A stretch of DNA of 64,000 nucleotides from Natronobacterium haloterrestre (GCF_900112205.1 NZ_FOKW01000002.1:124001-188000), one strand, 5' to 3'; shown: positions 16,749-25,976, numbered from the stretch's first letter. Made by a program: numbers and translations. Notes: generated from the letters alone by a model not told the origin.

Positions 16749-19229
16749 ATGGGTGGACCGTCAGGATCCCTGCTCGCGGCGCTCCGCCGGCTGGTGCCGT
16801 CGGCAGTCAGACAACGGTACGCGCTGAAGTTCGGCATCGTTTTGCTCGTGCTCGGGCTGTCGATCGGCGGCATCGGGTTCGTCGCGACGGGGGCGATCAC
16901 CGACAGTGTCGCCGAGAGTGCGCTCGAGGACCAGCGCGACGCAGCGGTCCGGGAGGCGTCGTCGTTCGACGACTGGAACGAGCGAAACGAGAACTTCGTC
17001 GTCGCCTCGGCCGGTGCGCCGGTCGTCGAGTCCGGTTCGGAGGAGGAAATCGGGGAGTACCTGGGGGACGTCTACTACGACCTGCCGGACGAGCGGATGC
17101 ACGCGCTCTACGTCGACGCCGAGACGGGCGAGATCCTGGCGGGCGCGGACTACGACGCCGAGACGCTGTCGGATCTCGAGTTCCCGAACGCGGACGCGCT
17201 CGCGGACGACCTCTCGGAACACGAGGTGCGGCGGACGGAGCCGTACGCGATGCCGGACGCGCTGGGGCTCTCGGCCGAGGAGCACCCGGTGGTCTCCTAC
17301 TACGTCGGCGTCGGCGGCGAGGACGACGCGGATCGGGCGCTGGTCTACACCTTCGCGCTCTCGGAGCGACTGGTTGACTACACTGGCGGCGATACCGTCG
17401 TCACGATCCTCGACGACGAGGGGCGGATCGTCGCCGACGACAGGCAACTGGGCTACGGAAACGACGAGGCGAATGCCAGTTTCGGCCGCGAGTACGCGGA
17501 CCACGAGCGGTTCCTGGAGCTCGCCCGATCGGACGGCCCCGGCGCGACGACGGTCGAGGAGCGACCGAGCGGGGCGCTCGCCGAGCCGCCTTACGAATTC
17601 GCCCCCGACGGGTACGTCGTCGGCTACCACACGACCGACGAGGGATGGGCCGTCCTCGTCCACACGAGCGAGGCCGACGCCTTCGGGTTCGTCCATACGG
17701 TCAACCGGTTCGGCTACCTGCTCACCGCGGCCGGGGTCGCTCTGATCGGCGTCTTCGGCGTCGCGGTCGGCCGGACCACGGCTACCTCGATCCGGGCCCT
17801 CTCGAGCCGGGCGACCGCCATCCGCGACGGGGAGTACGACGTCGACCTCGAGACCGGGCGCACCGACGAGATCGGCGACCTCTACCGGGCGATAGACGAC
17901 ATGCGCGACTCCCTGGTCACGCAACTCGAGGAGTCCGAACGGGCGCGAGAGCGCGCCGAGGAGGCACGCGACCGGGCCGACGAGGCACGCGAGGAGGCCG
18001 AGGCGGCCACGAAGCGGGCCCGGGAGGCCCGCCGGGAGGCCCAGGAACGGACCGACCGCCTCGAGCGGACGGCCGCCGACTACTGCGAGGTCATGGGGGC
18101 CTGCGCGGACGGGGACCTGACCAGGCGGCTCGAGCCCGATCCCGAGAGCGAGCCGATGGCCGAAATCGCGACGACGTTCAACGCGATGGTGGCCGACCTC
18201 GAGCGGACGGTCGCGACCATCGCGTCGTTCGCGGGCGCGGTCGCCGAGACCGGCGACGACGTGCGGGGCGAGTGCGTCGCCCTCGAGGAGACGGGCGACG
18301 AGGTGACCGAGTCGATCCGCGAGATCGCGACCGTCGCCGAGCGCCAGCACGACCGCATGGCCGCGATGTCGACGGAGATCCAGGAGACGTCGGCGACGGT
18401 CGAGGAGATCGCCTCGACGGCGAACTCGGTCGCGGACACCTCCCGGCAGGCCGCCTCGCGCGCCGAGGAGGGGATGGACGCGGCAGAGGACGTCGTCGAC
18501 GAGATGGGGGCCATCGAGGCCCGCTCCGAGGCCGCCCTCGAGGAGATCCGCGACCTCGAGGCGGCCGTCGACCGGATCGACGAGGTCGTCGGGACTGTGA
18601 CGGAGATCGCCGACCAGACGAGCATCCTCGCGCTGAACGCGTCGATCGAGGCGGCCAACGCCGGAGACGGGAACGGAAACGCCGACGGCAGCGGCTTCGC
18701 GACCGTCGCCGAGGAGGTCAAGGCGCTCGCTGCCGAGACGAAGACGGCCGCGGGCGAGATCGAGGAGTTGATCGGGACGGTCCAGCGCCGGACCGACGCC
18801 ACCGTCGGGGAGATGGAGGCGATGCGCGAGCGCGTGGCCGACGGCTCGGAGACGATCGACCGCTCGGTCGCGGCCTTCCGGGAGATCGAAACCGACGTGC
18901 GCCGGGCCGACGAGGGCGTTCAGGACATCGACGAGGCGACCGACGCCATCGCCGACTCCGCGGCCGAACTCGTCTCGATGGCCGACGAGGTGACGGACCT
19001 GAGCGACACGACCGCGAGCGAGGCCGAGGCGATCCTAGAGAGCGCGACGGAACAGACCGAGGCAACCGCGAGCGTCTCCGAGAACGTGACGGCGCTACAC
19101 CGGCGCGCGGACCGGCTCGAGGAACTGCTCGCGGAGTTCACGACGGACGCGGCGGGCCTCGAGGAGGCGGACGCCGCGCTCGAGGGCGAGGAAGATGGAC
19201 GCCAGCCGCCCGCGCTCGAGTCCGAATAG
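16749..19229 (+). CDS. Methyl-accepting chemotaxis transducer (Htr-like)
   Basis: The 826-residue transducer has a first membrane helix (about 27-50), an extracytoplasmic Cache-like sensor region (about 52-305), a second helix (about 318-342), HAMP units (about 340-400 and near 450-490) and a long coiled coil. The signalling hairpin is at about 617-665 (EIADQTSILALNASIEAANAG through TVAEEVKALAAET). It should relay an external signal to CheW/CheA. The tip holds DGNGNADGS where most transducers have four residues (as in EQGR), so there are about five extra. Glu/Gln-rich methylation helices flank it. No che genes are nearby, so it is an orphan receptor. Confidence 0.93.
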   Translation: MGGPSGSLLAALRRLVPSAVRQRYALKFGIVLLVLGLSIGGIGFVATGAITDSVAESALEDQRDAAVREASSFDDWNERNENFVVASAGAPVVESGSEEEIGEYLGDVYYDLPDERMHALYVDAETGEILAGADYDAETLSDLEFPNADALADDLSEHEVRRTEPYAMPDALGLSAEEHPVVSYYVGVGGEDDADRALVYTFALSERLVDYTGGDTVVTILDDEGRIVADDRQLGYGNDEANASFGREYADHERFLELARSDGPGATTVEERPSGALAEPPYEFAPDGYVVGYHTTDEGWAVLVHTSEADAFGFVHTVNRFGYLLTAAGVALIGVFGVAVGRTTATSIRALSSRATAIRDGEYDVDLETGRTDEIGDLYRAIDDMRDSLVTQLEESERARERAEEARDRADEAREEAEAATKRAREARREAQERTDRLERTAADYCEVMGACADGDLTRRLEPDPESEPMAEIATTFNAMVADLERTVATIASFAGAVAETGDDVRGECVALEETGDEVTESIREIATVAERQHDRMAAMSTEIQETSATVEEIASTANSVADTSRQAASRAEEGMDAAEDVVDEMGAIEARSEAALEEIRDLEAAVDRIDEVVGTVTEIADQTSILALNASIEAANAGDGNGNADGSGFATVAEEVKALAAETKTAAGEIEELIGTVQRRTDATVGEMEAMRERVADGSETIDRSVAAFREIETDVRRADEGVQDIDEATDAIADSAAELVSMADEVTDLSDTTASEAEAILESATEQTEATASVSENVTALHRRADRLEELLAEFTTDAAGLEEADAALEGEEDGRQPPALESE

Positions 19230-19349
19230 CCGTCCGTTTCGGCCGCTCGAGCCGTGTCGAACTCGAGACCGAAAAACTGCGTCTCACCCGTGTCCAGGGC
19301 ACGAAAACGGTCGCTCGACGAACGTGGGCCGGCGAGTATCGCCCGAACA

Positions 19350-19356
19350 TTTATAT
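19350..19356 (+). promoter_or_regulatory. TATA box of cspA
   Basis: TTTATAT lies about 30 bases before the cspA ATG at 19383 and fits a leaderless or near-leaderless transcript. Confidence 0.7.
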
Positions 19357-19382
19357 CCCAGTCGTGGCTTTGTACGCCTGCA

Positions 19383-19577
19383 ATGGCGCAAGGTACGGTC
19401 GCATTCTTCAACGATACTGGCGGCTACGGTTTCATCGAGACTGAGGACGCGGACGAGGACGTTTTCTTCCACATGGAGGACGTTGGCGGTCCGGACCTCG
19501 AGGAAGGTCAGGAAGTCGAGTTCGACATCGAGCAGGCCGAGAAGGGCCCGCGCGCGACGAACCTCGAACGACTGTAA
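19383..19577 (+). CDS. cspA: Cold-shock domain protein (CspA-like)
   Basis: This 64-residue protein is a single OB-fold cold-shock domain of normal length. The RNA-binding motifs are present: RNP1 as GGYGFIE (about 13-19) and RNP2 as DVFFHM (about 26-31). Basic residues usual in bacterial Csp are largely replaced by acidic ones, as expected in a halophile. It probably acts as an RNA chaperone. A TATA box lies about 30 bases upstream, and a short T-tract (19600-19603) follows the stop by 22 bases. Confidence 0.95.
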   Translation: MAQGTVAFFNDTGGYGFIETEDADEDVFFHMEDVGGPDLEEGQEVEFDIEQAEKGPRATNLERL

Positions 19578-19873
19578 GCTGTTCCAGCAAGGGGTATCGT
19601 TTTCCGATTGCTAACCGGATAGCGACGGCTTCGGCGTTCCCGGTTCAGTCCCCGCGGGCGACCGCACGCGTTCTGGCGCTCCCTTGACCGAACGTTCGGC
19701 GAGGTCTCGCTCTCGAGTGGCGACGACGGGTTCGTTCCGTTCACTCATAGGTAACTATAGTGACACAAAGCATATGTCTCGCTGTCCCTGAACAGAGATA
19801 AACGCCATGAAAAGTCGCCAGCCCTCTCGTCCCGCTCGAATCAGGTGTCCGTTCCGCCCTGCGGCCGCCAGTC
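19578..19873. other. Intergenic region between cspA and the MoxR gene
   Basis: This 296-base stretch has no credible gene. It holds a short T-tract after cspA, a 12-bp perfect palindrome CCGAACGTTCGG (19688-19699) and an AT-rich patch (about 19742-19806) that may hold the promoter of the MoxR operon. A frame antisense to cspA exists but looks like a shadow. Confidence 0.5.
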
Positions 19874-20914
19874 ATGACTGAGCCACCGGAACCGGCCGGC
19901 GACGAGGGCGCCGATACGAAGGGGACCCGCGACGACGGCGACTCTGACTCGCCGACTCGAGCGACCGACGACCGACCCGACCCGCTCCCGGTCCCTACGG
20001 TCGCGACGCTCTCTACCGACGTCGTCGACAACGTTTCCCGGGTGATCGTCGGCCACGACGAGGCGATCGAACACGCCGTCGTCGCGCTCCTTGGTCGGGG
20101 ACACATCCTGCTCGAGGACGTCCCCGGCGTGGGAAAGACGATGCTCGCACGGGCGGTCGCCACCTCGGTCGACTGTGACTTCCGCCGGATCCAGTTTACA
20201 CCCGACCTCCTCCCGACGGACGTGACCGGGGTCAACGTCTTCAACCAGCGCACCCGCGAGTTCGAGTTCCAGCCCGGGCCCGTCTTCGGCAACGTCGTGC
20301 TGGGCGACGAGATCAACCGCGCGCCCCCGAAGACCCAGTCCGCGCTGCTGGAGGCGATGGAGGAAGAGCAGGTGACCGTCGACGGCGACACCCGACCGCT
20401 GCCGGACCCGTTTACCGTCATCGCGACGCAAAACGCCGTCGAGCGGGACCGTACCTACGAACTCCCGTTCGCGGAACTCGACCGGTTCATGAAGAAGCTC
20501 CGGCTGGGCTACCCCGACCCCGACGAGGAGGCGGAACTGCTCGGCCGGACCGTCGGCCACCATCCCATCGAGTCGCTCGAGCCGGTGACCGACCGTGAAG
20601 CGATCGTCCGGGCGCGCGAGACGGTCGCGAACGTGCGCGTCGAGGAGCCAGTCCGGGAGTACGCGACCCGGCTGGTCGGCTACACCCGCGAACACGCCCG
20701 CATCGGGGCCAGCCCGCGGGGCACCATCTCGCTGCTGCGGGCCGCCCAGGCCCGTGCCGTCATCGAGGGCCGGGAGTACGTCATCCCGGACGATATTCAG
20801 GTCGAGGCCCCGACGGTGCTCGGCCACCGGATCGAGACCGCGGATCGCGACCGGGACCGCGACGGCGATACGATCGTCGCCGACGCTCTCGAGCGGGTGC
20901 CCGTCGACGCCTGA
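19874..20914 (+). CDS. MoxR-family AAA+ ATPase
   Basis: This 346-residue ATPase has an acidic disordered leader (about 1-45). The AAA core has Walker A VPGVGKTML (about 84-92), Walker B VLGDEIN (about 141-147), sensor 1 IATQN (about 180-184), the MoxR motif ELPFAELDRF (about 195-204) and a C-terminal lid. MoxR proteins act as chaperones in the maturation of metalloproteins or surface complexes, usually with DUF58 or vWA partners. The next two genes are a DUF58 protein and a membrane transglutaminase, a conserved gene order. The client is unknown. Confidence 0.94.
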   Translation: MTEPPEPAGDEGADTKGTRDDGDSDSPTRATDDRPDPLPVPTVATLSTDVVDNVSRVIVGHDEAIEHAVVALLGRGHILLEDVPGVGKTMLARAVATSVDCDFRRIQFTPDLLPTDVTGVNVFNQRTREFEFQPGPVFGNVVLGDEINRAPPKTQSALLEAMEEEQVTVDGDTRPLPDPFTVIATQNAVERDRTYELPFAELDRFMKKLRLGYPDPDEEAELLGRTVGHHPIESLEPVTDREAIVRARETVANVRVEEPVREYATRLVGYTREHARIGASPRGTISLLRAAQARAVIEGREYVIPDDIQVEAPTVLGHRIETADRDRDRDGDTIVADALERVPVDA

Positions 20915-20927
20915 CGAGAGACGAGTT

Positions 20928-22076
20928 ATGAAACCGACCCGCAGAGGATGGACCGCGCTCGCGGTGCTTGCCTTCTCGATCGGCATGAGCTGGCAGTCCG
21001 GGCCGCGGGCGCTCAACGCCGTGGTCGCGCCGCTTGCCATCGCGCTGGCCGCGGCCGTGATCGCGACGGTTCGCCTCGATCCGCCGACGGTCAGACGCCA
21101 CCCGGTCGCGGACGGCCCCGTCGGCGACCGACGGACCGTTGCGATCGACCTCGAGTACGACCGATCCGTCGCGGCGACCGTTCGTGACGCCGTCGGCGAA
21201 GGTGTCGCGGTCGCGGACGGCGGAACCGACGAGTACGTCGCCGAACTCACGCTCGAGTCCGGCGAGACGGCCCTCGAGTACGATCTGGCGCTCCGGGAGC
21301 GGGGCGTTCACGAGATCGGCCCCGGTTCGATCGCGGTCCAGGATGCGCTGGGACTCGTCGAACGCCGGTTCGAGGGGCCGGGGACGACCCGAGTTCGCGT
21401 CTACCCGCGGCCCGTCGACCTCCTGGGCGGCGGGACCCGGGAGTTCCGCGCACTCGTCGAGACGGCCTGCAGCCGCAGCGGCGGCGCCGACCTCGATCAC
21501 GAGCGCGAGGAGTTCGCCCACCTGCGGGAGTACCGCCGGGGCGACTCGCTGCGGGACGTCCACTGGAAGTCCGCGGCCAAACGCCCCGACGACGAACTCG
21601 TCGTGACCGAGTACGCGACAGGGTCGACCGACGACGCGGTCACCGTCGCCGCCGACTGCGCGGCGGGATACTGCGACGACCTCGCGAAAGCCGTCGCCAG
21701 CGTCGTCGACTTCCTGCTCGAGTCTGAGCTTCGGGTCGGCCTTCGCCTCGGCGAGGACCACCGCCGGCCCGACGCCGGGCGGGGGCACCGGCGGGACCTG
21801 CTTCGGACGCTCGCCACCCTCGAGGCCGCCGACCTCGAGGAGGGAGACCGCAAGACTGCGGAGGTGCTCGTGCTCGCGGACGCGGACGGGCTCCGCGTCG
21901 TCGTCGACGGGCGGACGCTCCCGTTCGAGCGACTCGTCGGGGCCGACGGGGCGGTTGGGCTCGACCTGGACGGCTCGAGCCCCGACGGTGGCGCGGGCGT
22001 GGAGACGAACGCGGACGCGGATACGGACACGGACACGGACACGGATGCCGACGCGCGCTCGGGGGTGGTCGGATGA
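20928..22076 (+). CDS. DUF58 domain protein
   Basis: The 382-residue protein begins with two membrane helices (about 8-48), followed by a beta-rich extracytoplasmic-like segment and the DUF58 signature near 193-216 (FAHLREYRRGDSLRDVHWKSAAK). A vWA-like C-terminal part follows. It ends in a disordered ADADTDTDTD repeat from a tandem GGACAC unit (about 22011-22056). DUF58 proteins are regular partners of MoxR ATPases. The start is 13 bases after the MoxR gene and the stop overlaps the transglutaminase start (ATGA), so translation is coupled. Confidence 0.93.
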   Translation: MKPTRRGWTALAVLAFSIGMSWQSGPRALNAVVAPLAIALAAAVIATVRLDPPTVRRHPVADGPVGDRRTVAIDLEYDRSVAATVRDAVGEGVAVADGGTDEYVAELTLESGETALEYDLALRERGVHEIGPGSIAVQDALGLVERRFEGPGTTRVRVYPRPVDLLGGGTREFRALVETACSRSGGADLDHEREEFAHLREYRRGDSLRDVHWKSAAKRPDDELVVTEYATGSTDDAVTVAADCAAGYCDDLAKAVASVVDFLLESELRVGLRLGEDHRRPDAGRGHRRDLLRTLATLEAADLEEGDRKTAEVLVLADADGLRVVVDGRTLPFERLVGADGAVGLDLDGSSPDGGAGVETNADADTDTDTDTDADARSGVVG

Positions 22077-24379
22077 GCGTCGATCGGGACGGCCGAACGA
22101 TCCCGCTCTCGACCGACGGCACGATCGGGCCCGGTGCCTTCCGGATCCTCGCGCTCGGCTCCGTGCTGGTCCTGACGGCCGCGTACGTGAGCGTCCTGCA
22201 GGACGTAACCCGCGTCGTCGGCGGCACCCGGACGCTGCTGACCCTCGTCGTCGGCATGCTGCTCGCGGCGACGGCTCTCGCGCGGCTGATCCGACTCCGG
22301 ACGGCGGCGACGATCGCGGTCACCGTCGCCGTCGTCGGCTTCGTCTACTACTTCGAACGGAGCGGCGTCGGCGCCGAGGCGCTCTTCTCGGCCAGCGAGA
22401 CGGTCCTCGCCGACGTCGTCACGCTCGCAACCGGCCTCGAGTTGCTCCGGGTCGTCGAGGCCGGCACCTGGACGCTCGCGTTCGCCCCGGGACCGGTCTT
22501 TCTCTCGTGGTATCTCGCCCTGCGCGGCCGGTACGGGCTGAGCGTCCTCCCCGGCGGGTTCGCGCTGGTCTTCCTGGTGCTGACCGGCGACGCCGGCACG
22601 ACGGCCACGCTCGTCGGCGTCCTCGCCGCGCTCGGGGCGGTCGGCTTCGGCGACCTCGAGCGCCGGGGCGGCTCCGTCGCCCAGGCCGACGCCATCGCGG
22701 TGCTGTTCGCGGTCATCGTCGCGCTCTCGCTGTCGGTGACGTTCGTCCCCGGGGGCACGGGTACGGCGAACCCGACGACCGCCGGTGCCAGCGACGGCAC
22801 CCTCGAGGCGACGATCGACTCCGCATCGGAACGGTCCGGGATCGCGGGCGAGGTCGACCTCTCGCCGCAGATCCGGTTTACCGTCGAGGCGGACGAGGGC
22901 TCGTACTGGCGAACCGGGGTTTACGACCGGTACACCGGCGACGAGTGGGTCAGAACCGGCCAGTCCCAGCCCTTCGGCGAGGCCGGAATCGAGAAGCCGG
23001 CCGGAACCACGGGGACGGTCGAACAGACCGTCACCGTCGCGACCGACCTGGGGGTCATGCCGGCCGCCGCCCAGCCCGTCGACGTGGAGGGTGGCATCGC
23101 CGACTACACCGAGGTGTCCGCACACGGCCAGATCCGGCCGGCGACGACGCTGATCGAGGACGACACGTACGTCGTCCGGAGCGCGGTCGTCGACCCCCCG
23201 CCGGTCGTGTTGCACAACGCCGGGACGGATTACCCCGACGAGATCGAAGAGCAGTACCTCCAGATGCCCGAGAGCATCTCTCCGGCGTTCGAGGAGCGTA
23301 CGGCCGAGATCACGGAGGGCGCGGATTCGCCCTACGAACGGACCGTCCTGATCGAGCGGCACCTGCGCTCGTCGAAGGACTACTCGCTCGAGGTCGACCG
23401 CCCCGAGGGCGACGTCGCCGAGGAGTTCCTGCTCGAGATGGAGGAGGGCTACTGCGTCTACTTCGCGACGACGATGACACAGATGCTGCGAGCCGAGGGG
23501 ATTCCGGCCAGGTACGTGACCGGCTACACGAGCGGCCAGCAGGTCGAGGACGACAGGTACGTCGTCCGCGGAACCGACGCCCACGCCTGGGTCGAGGTGT
23601 ACTTCCCCGGCGAGGGCTGGGTCGAGTTCGATCCGACGCCGCCCCAGCCCCGCGAGGCGGAGCACACGGAACGGCTCGTCGACGCCCGCGAGGAGAACAT
23701 CGAGAACGTGGACATCGAGACCGACGGCGGCGACGGAGACGGATCGGACGGGGAAGACGGATCGGATACTCGAGGCGACGACCCCGACGACGGTCCCGAC
23801 GCGCCGGACCACAACCCCGACGGCAACGAGTCGCCCACGGACCCCGGGAGCGGGCCGTCGGACCGCAACGGCACCGAAGGACAGGCCAGCGAGACCGGTC
23901 CGCCCGGCGTCGCCGCCGGCGACGGGACCGTGTCGACGCCCGAGGAGGAGGGGGTCTCCAGCCCCGTCCCGATCACGCGCGAGGCGCTCGTCGTCGCTTC
24001 CGTGTTCCTCGTGGGCCTGCTTGCGGGCGCTCATCGAACGGGCGCGACGGTCCGCGCCCGACGGCTGGTCGGCCGCTACTGGCAGCGGCGAACCGAGGAT
24101 CCCGACCGCGACGTCGAACGCGCGTTCCGTCGGCTCGAGGGCGTCCTCGGGCGCGAGTACCGGCCGCGGCGGCCTTCGGAGTCCGCCCGCGGCTACCTGA
24201 CCGCGCTCGAGGCCGCCCACGGCGACGAGCTCGATCCCCGCGTCGAGCAGGTACTCGAGCGGTACGAACGGGCGGTCTACGGCGACGGCGTCGACCGCGC
24301 GGCGGCCGACGAGTCGATCGAGATCGTCGACGAGATCGTGCGAAAGCGGCTGCCAGCCGTCGCTCGGCTCCGAAATTGA
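22073..24379 (+). CDS. Membrane transglutaminase-like protein (DUF3488/TgpA-like)
   Basis: This 768-residue protein has about six N-terminal membrane helices (about 20-235) and an extracytoplasmic transglutaminase-like domain with the papain-type triad. Cys lies near 461 (EEGYCVYFATTM), His near 502 (DAHAWVEVY) and Asp near 522 (EFDPTP). An acidic low-complexity linker (about 545-635) leads to a seventh helix (about 638-658) and a DUF4129-like cytoplasmic tail. With MoxR and DUF58 it forms a three-gene module seen in many prokaryotes. A role in cutting or cross-linking surface proteins is inferred. Its start is inside the DUF58 stop. Confidence 0.92.
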   Translation: MSVDRDGRTIPLSTDGTIGPGAFRILALGSVLVLTAAYVSVLQDVTRVVGGTRTLLTLVVGMLLAATALARLIRLRTAATIAVTVAVVGFVYYFERSGVGAEALFSASETVLADVVTLATGLELLRVVEAGTWTLAFAPGPVFLSWYLALRGRYGLSVLPGGFALVFLVLTGDAGTTATLVGVLAALGAVGFGDLERRGGSVAQADAIAVLFAVIVALSLSVTFVPGGTGTANPTTAGASDGTLEATIDSASERSGIAGEVDLSPQIRFTVEADEGSYWRTGVYDRYTGDEWVRTGQSQPFGEAGIEKPAGTTGTVEQTVTVATDLGVMPAAAQPVDVEGGIADYTEVSAHGQIRPATTLIEDDTYVVRSAVVDPPPVVLHNAGTDYPDEIEEQYLQMPESISPAFEERTAEITEGADSPYERTVLIERHLRSSKDYSLEVDRPEGDVAEEFLLEMEEGYCVYFATTMTQMLRAEGIPARYVTGYTSGQQVEDDRYVVRGTDAHAWVEVYFPGEGWVEFDPTPPQPREAEHTERLVDAREENIENVDIETDGGDGDGSDGEDGSDTRGDDPDDGPDAPDHNPDGNESPTDPGSGPSDRNGTEGQASETGPPGVAAGDGTVSTPEEEGVSSPVPITREALVVASVFLVGLLAGAHRTGATVRARRLVGRYWQRRTEDPDRDVERAFRRLEGVLGREYRPRRPSESARGYLTALEAAHGDELDPRVEQVLERYERAVYGDGVDRAAADESIEIVDEIVRKRLPAVARLRN

Positions 24380-24461
24380 CGGATATCACTCAAAAAGAAC
24401 CGCACGACGGCATGCGGGTCCCGATAGTGTTTAATATGGCCATTTCGTAGCATGGAACGTA

Positions 24462-24755
24462 ATGTCGGAAGTCTGCTCGACGTGCGGGCTGCCCGAGGAA
24501 CTCTGCGTCTGCGAGGACGTGGCCAAGGGCCAACAGCAACTCAATATCCGCATTGACGAGCGCAGGTACGGGAAAGAGGTAACGATCGTCGAAGGATTCG
24601 ATCCGAAGGACGTCGATCTGGACAGTCTCTCGTCGGATCTCAAGTCCAAATTCGCCTGTGGAGGCACTGTCGAGGACGGCCAGATCGAACTTCAGGGCAA
24701 CCACACTGGCCGCATCGAAGAGTTCCTTCGGGACCGCGGCTTCAACGTCGCATGA
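24462..24755 (+). CDS. Translation initiation factor aIF1 (SUI1 family)
   Basis: This 97-residue SUI1-fold protein helps start-codon selection on the small ribosomal subunit. The N-terminal Cys cluster ([14 protein letters not shown]) is followed by the SUI1 core with [17 protein letters not shown] and [19 protein letters not shown] near 63-82. The archaeal length and the ACGGT loop match well. The start is ATG 24462. T-rich tracts (24808-24820) follow the stop by about 50 bases and probably end the transcript. Confidence 0.95.
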   Translation: MSEVCSTCGLPEELCVCEDVAKGQQQLNIRIDERRYGKEVTIVEGFDPKDVDLDSLSSDLKSKFACGGTVEDGQIELQGNHTGRIEEFLRDRGFNVA

Positions 24756-24807
24756 GCCCGCGATGATCTGAGACGACTTCCGAACCCGCGGCGGTCTCTC
24801 GTATCGC

Positions 24808-24820
24808 TTTTCCAGTTTTT
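24808..24820 (+). terminator. T-rich terminator after aIF1
   Basis: Two T-tracts (TTTT, then TTTTT) about 50-65 bases after the aIF1 stop match the oligo-T type of archaeal transcription terminator. The next gene is on the other strand. Confidence 0.5.
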
Positions 24821-24893
24821 CCGCCGGTGAGCGGTAGGTCCGTCCTGTCCGGCGATTCCAACGACGTCGACTCTCGTCGGTTCGCGACCCCGA

Positions 24894-25262
24894 TCAAAAC
24901 GGCGACTCGACGTCCGTCGACTCCGCGTCCGGTTCGCCATCCTCGCGGACGAGCCCGAACTTCATCCCGTACTTCTCGAGGCCGCCGGCCATGCTCTCGA
25001 CCCTGGTGTCGTCGGCGCCCTCGTACGAGCCGATGAGCCGTGCGGCCTGGACGCTCGCCTCGCCGTGGGGGCAGACGGTGACGACGCGGTCCGCGTCCGC
25101 GAACTCGTCGACACGGTTCGTCAGCTCGTGAAACGGGACGTTCTCGCTGCCGGGAATGTGGCTGTGCTCGAAGCTTCCGGGGTCGCGGATATCGACGATC
25201 CGGACGTCCGCGTCGCTCTCGAGGAGTTCTTTGACCTCGTCCGTGGAGATTTCGCCGTCCAT
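24894..25262 (-). CDS. Single-domain rhodanese-like protein
   Basis: The 122-residue protein has the rhodanese fold: VRIVDIRDPGSFEHSHIPGSENVPFHEL (about 20-47) and the active-site region VVTVCPHGEAS (about 58-68) with the catalytic Cys in CPHGEAS. It should move sulfane sulfur or act as a persulfide carrier. The ATG at 25262 is preferred over one 12 codons upstream, because a CTTATTC element sits about 27 bases before it. It is a stand-alone gene between aIF1 (convergent) and the DUF2237 gene (divergent). Confidence 0.92.
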   Translation of the reverse strand: MDGEISTDEVKELLESDADVRIVDIRDPGSFEHSHIPGSENVPFHELTNRVDEFADADRVVTVCPHGEASVQAARLIGSYEGADDTRVESMAGGLEKYGMKFGLVREDGEPDAESTDVESPF

Positions 25263-25285
25263 CGGTCGCGGATTGGCCCTATAAC

Positions 25286-25293
25286 GGAATAAG
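25286..25293 (-). promoter_or_regulatory. TATA-like element for the rhodanese gene
   Basis: The minus strand reads CTTATTCC, centred about 27 bases before the ATG at 25262. It supports the shorter protein. Confidence 0.5.
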
Positions 25294-25390
25294 GGCACGG
25301 GTGGGCCGTGGGCCCGCCCGTGCTCGCAGGTACCGGCAACGGAGTATCACAGCACCACCCTTTTCGCCCCCGGCGGCCGATACGGCGGAC

Positions 25391-25876
25391 ATGTCGGAGG
25401 ATCCGGGTGCGAGCGACCGTGGTGGGCGGTCGGAGCCCGACGACCGAGCCGAGTCGAACGAGCGAGGCGACCGCAACGTCTACGGGACGGAACTCAAGCC
25501 CTGTAGCACCGACCCGATGACGGGGTTCCTGCGCGACGGCTGCTGTCGCCGCGTCGAATCGGACCGGGGTCGCCACGAGATCTGTGCCGTGATGACCGAG
25601 GAGTTCCTGGAGTTCAGCAAGGCCCAGGGGAACGACCTCGTCTCCCCCAACCCCGAGTTCGACTTCCCCGGCCTCGAGCCGGGCGATCGGTGGTGTCTCT
25701 GTCTCGGCCGGTGGCTCGAGGCGGAGGAAGCGGGGTGTGCGCCGCCGGTCGTGCTCGAGGCGACCCACGAGGCGGTGTTGCGCGACGTGGAGCCGGATCT
25801 GCTCAGGGAGTACGAATACGAATACGAGTACGAGCGCGAGCACGAGCACGAGCACGAGTACGAACCGGACTCGTAA
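25391..25876 (+). CDS. DUF2237 family protein with Glu-Tyr / Glu-His repeat tail
   Basis: The 161-residue protein has an acidic leader (about 1-30) and a DUF2237 core: VYGTELKPCSTDPMTGFLRDGCC, HEICAVMTEEFLEFSKAQGNDL and GDRWCLCLGRWLEA. The core is Cys-rich, and the family function is unknown. After the core comes a tail of EYEYEYEYEREHEHEHEYE coded by tandem TACGAA and CACGAG hexamers (about 25811-25866). The His/Glu pattern could bind metal, or the tail could be replication-slippage sequence with no role. Confidence 0.9.
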   Translation: MSEDPGASDRGGRSEPDDRAESNERGDRNVYGTELKPCSTDPMTGFLRDGCCRRVESDRGRHEICAVMTEEFLEFSKAQGNDLVSPNPEFDFPGLEPGDRWCLCLGRWLEAEEAGCAPPVVLEATHEAVLRDVEPDLLREYEYEYEYEREHEHEHEYEPDS

Positions 25877-25976
25877 CGGCGAGCGTCGTGGGAGCGGCGC
25901 GAACGCGGCCGTAAAAGACCTATTCCGTCATTCCGTCGGGGAATCCCTTTACGTGACGACTGCCAACGTGGTGGCG

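Noticed and set aside
19508-19744. 78-residue minus-strand open frame after cspA
   Set aside because: Overlaps the cspA 3' end and is Arg/Ser-rich without pattern.
21497-24220. 907-residue minus-strand open frame antisense to DUF58 and transglutaminase
   Set aside because: Shadow of the genes on the plus strand; repeated acidic and Arg-rich runs and no known fold.
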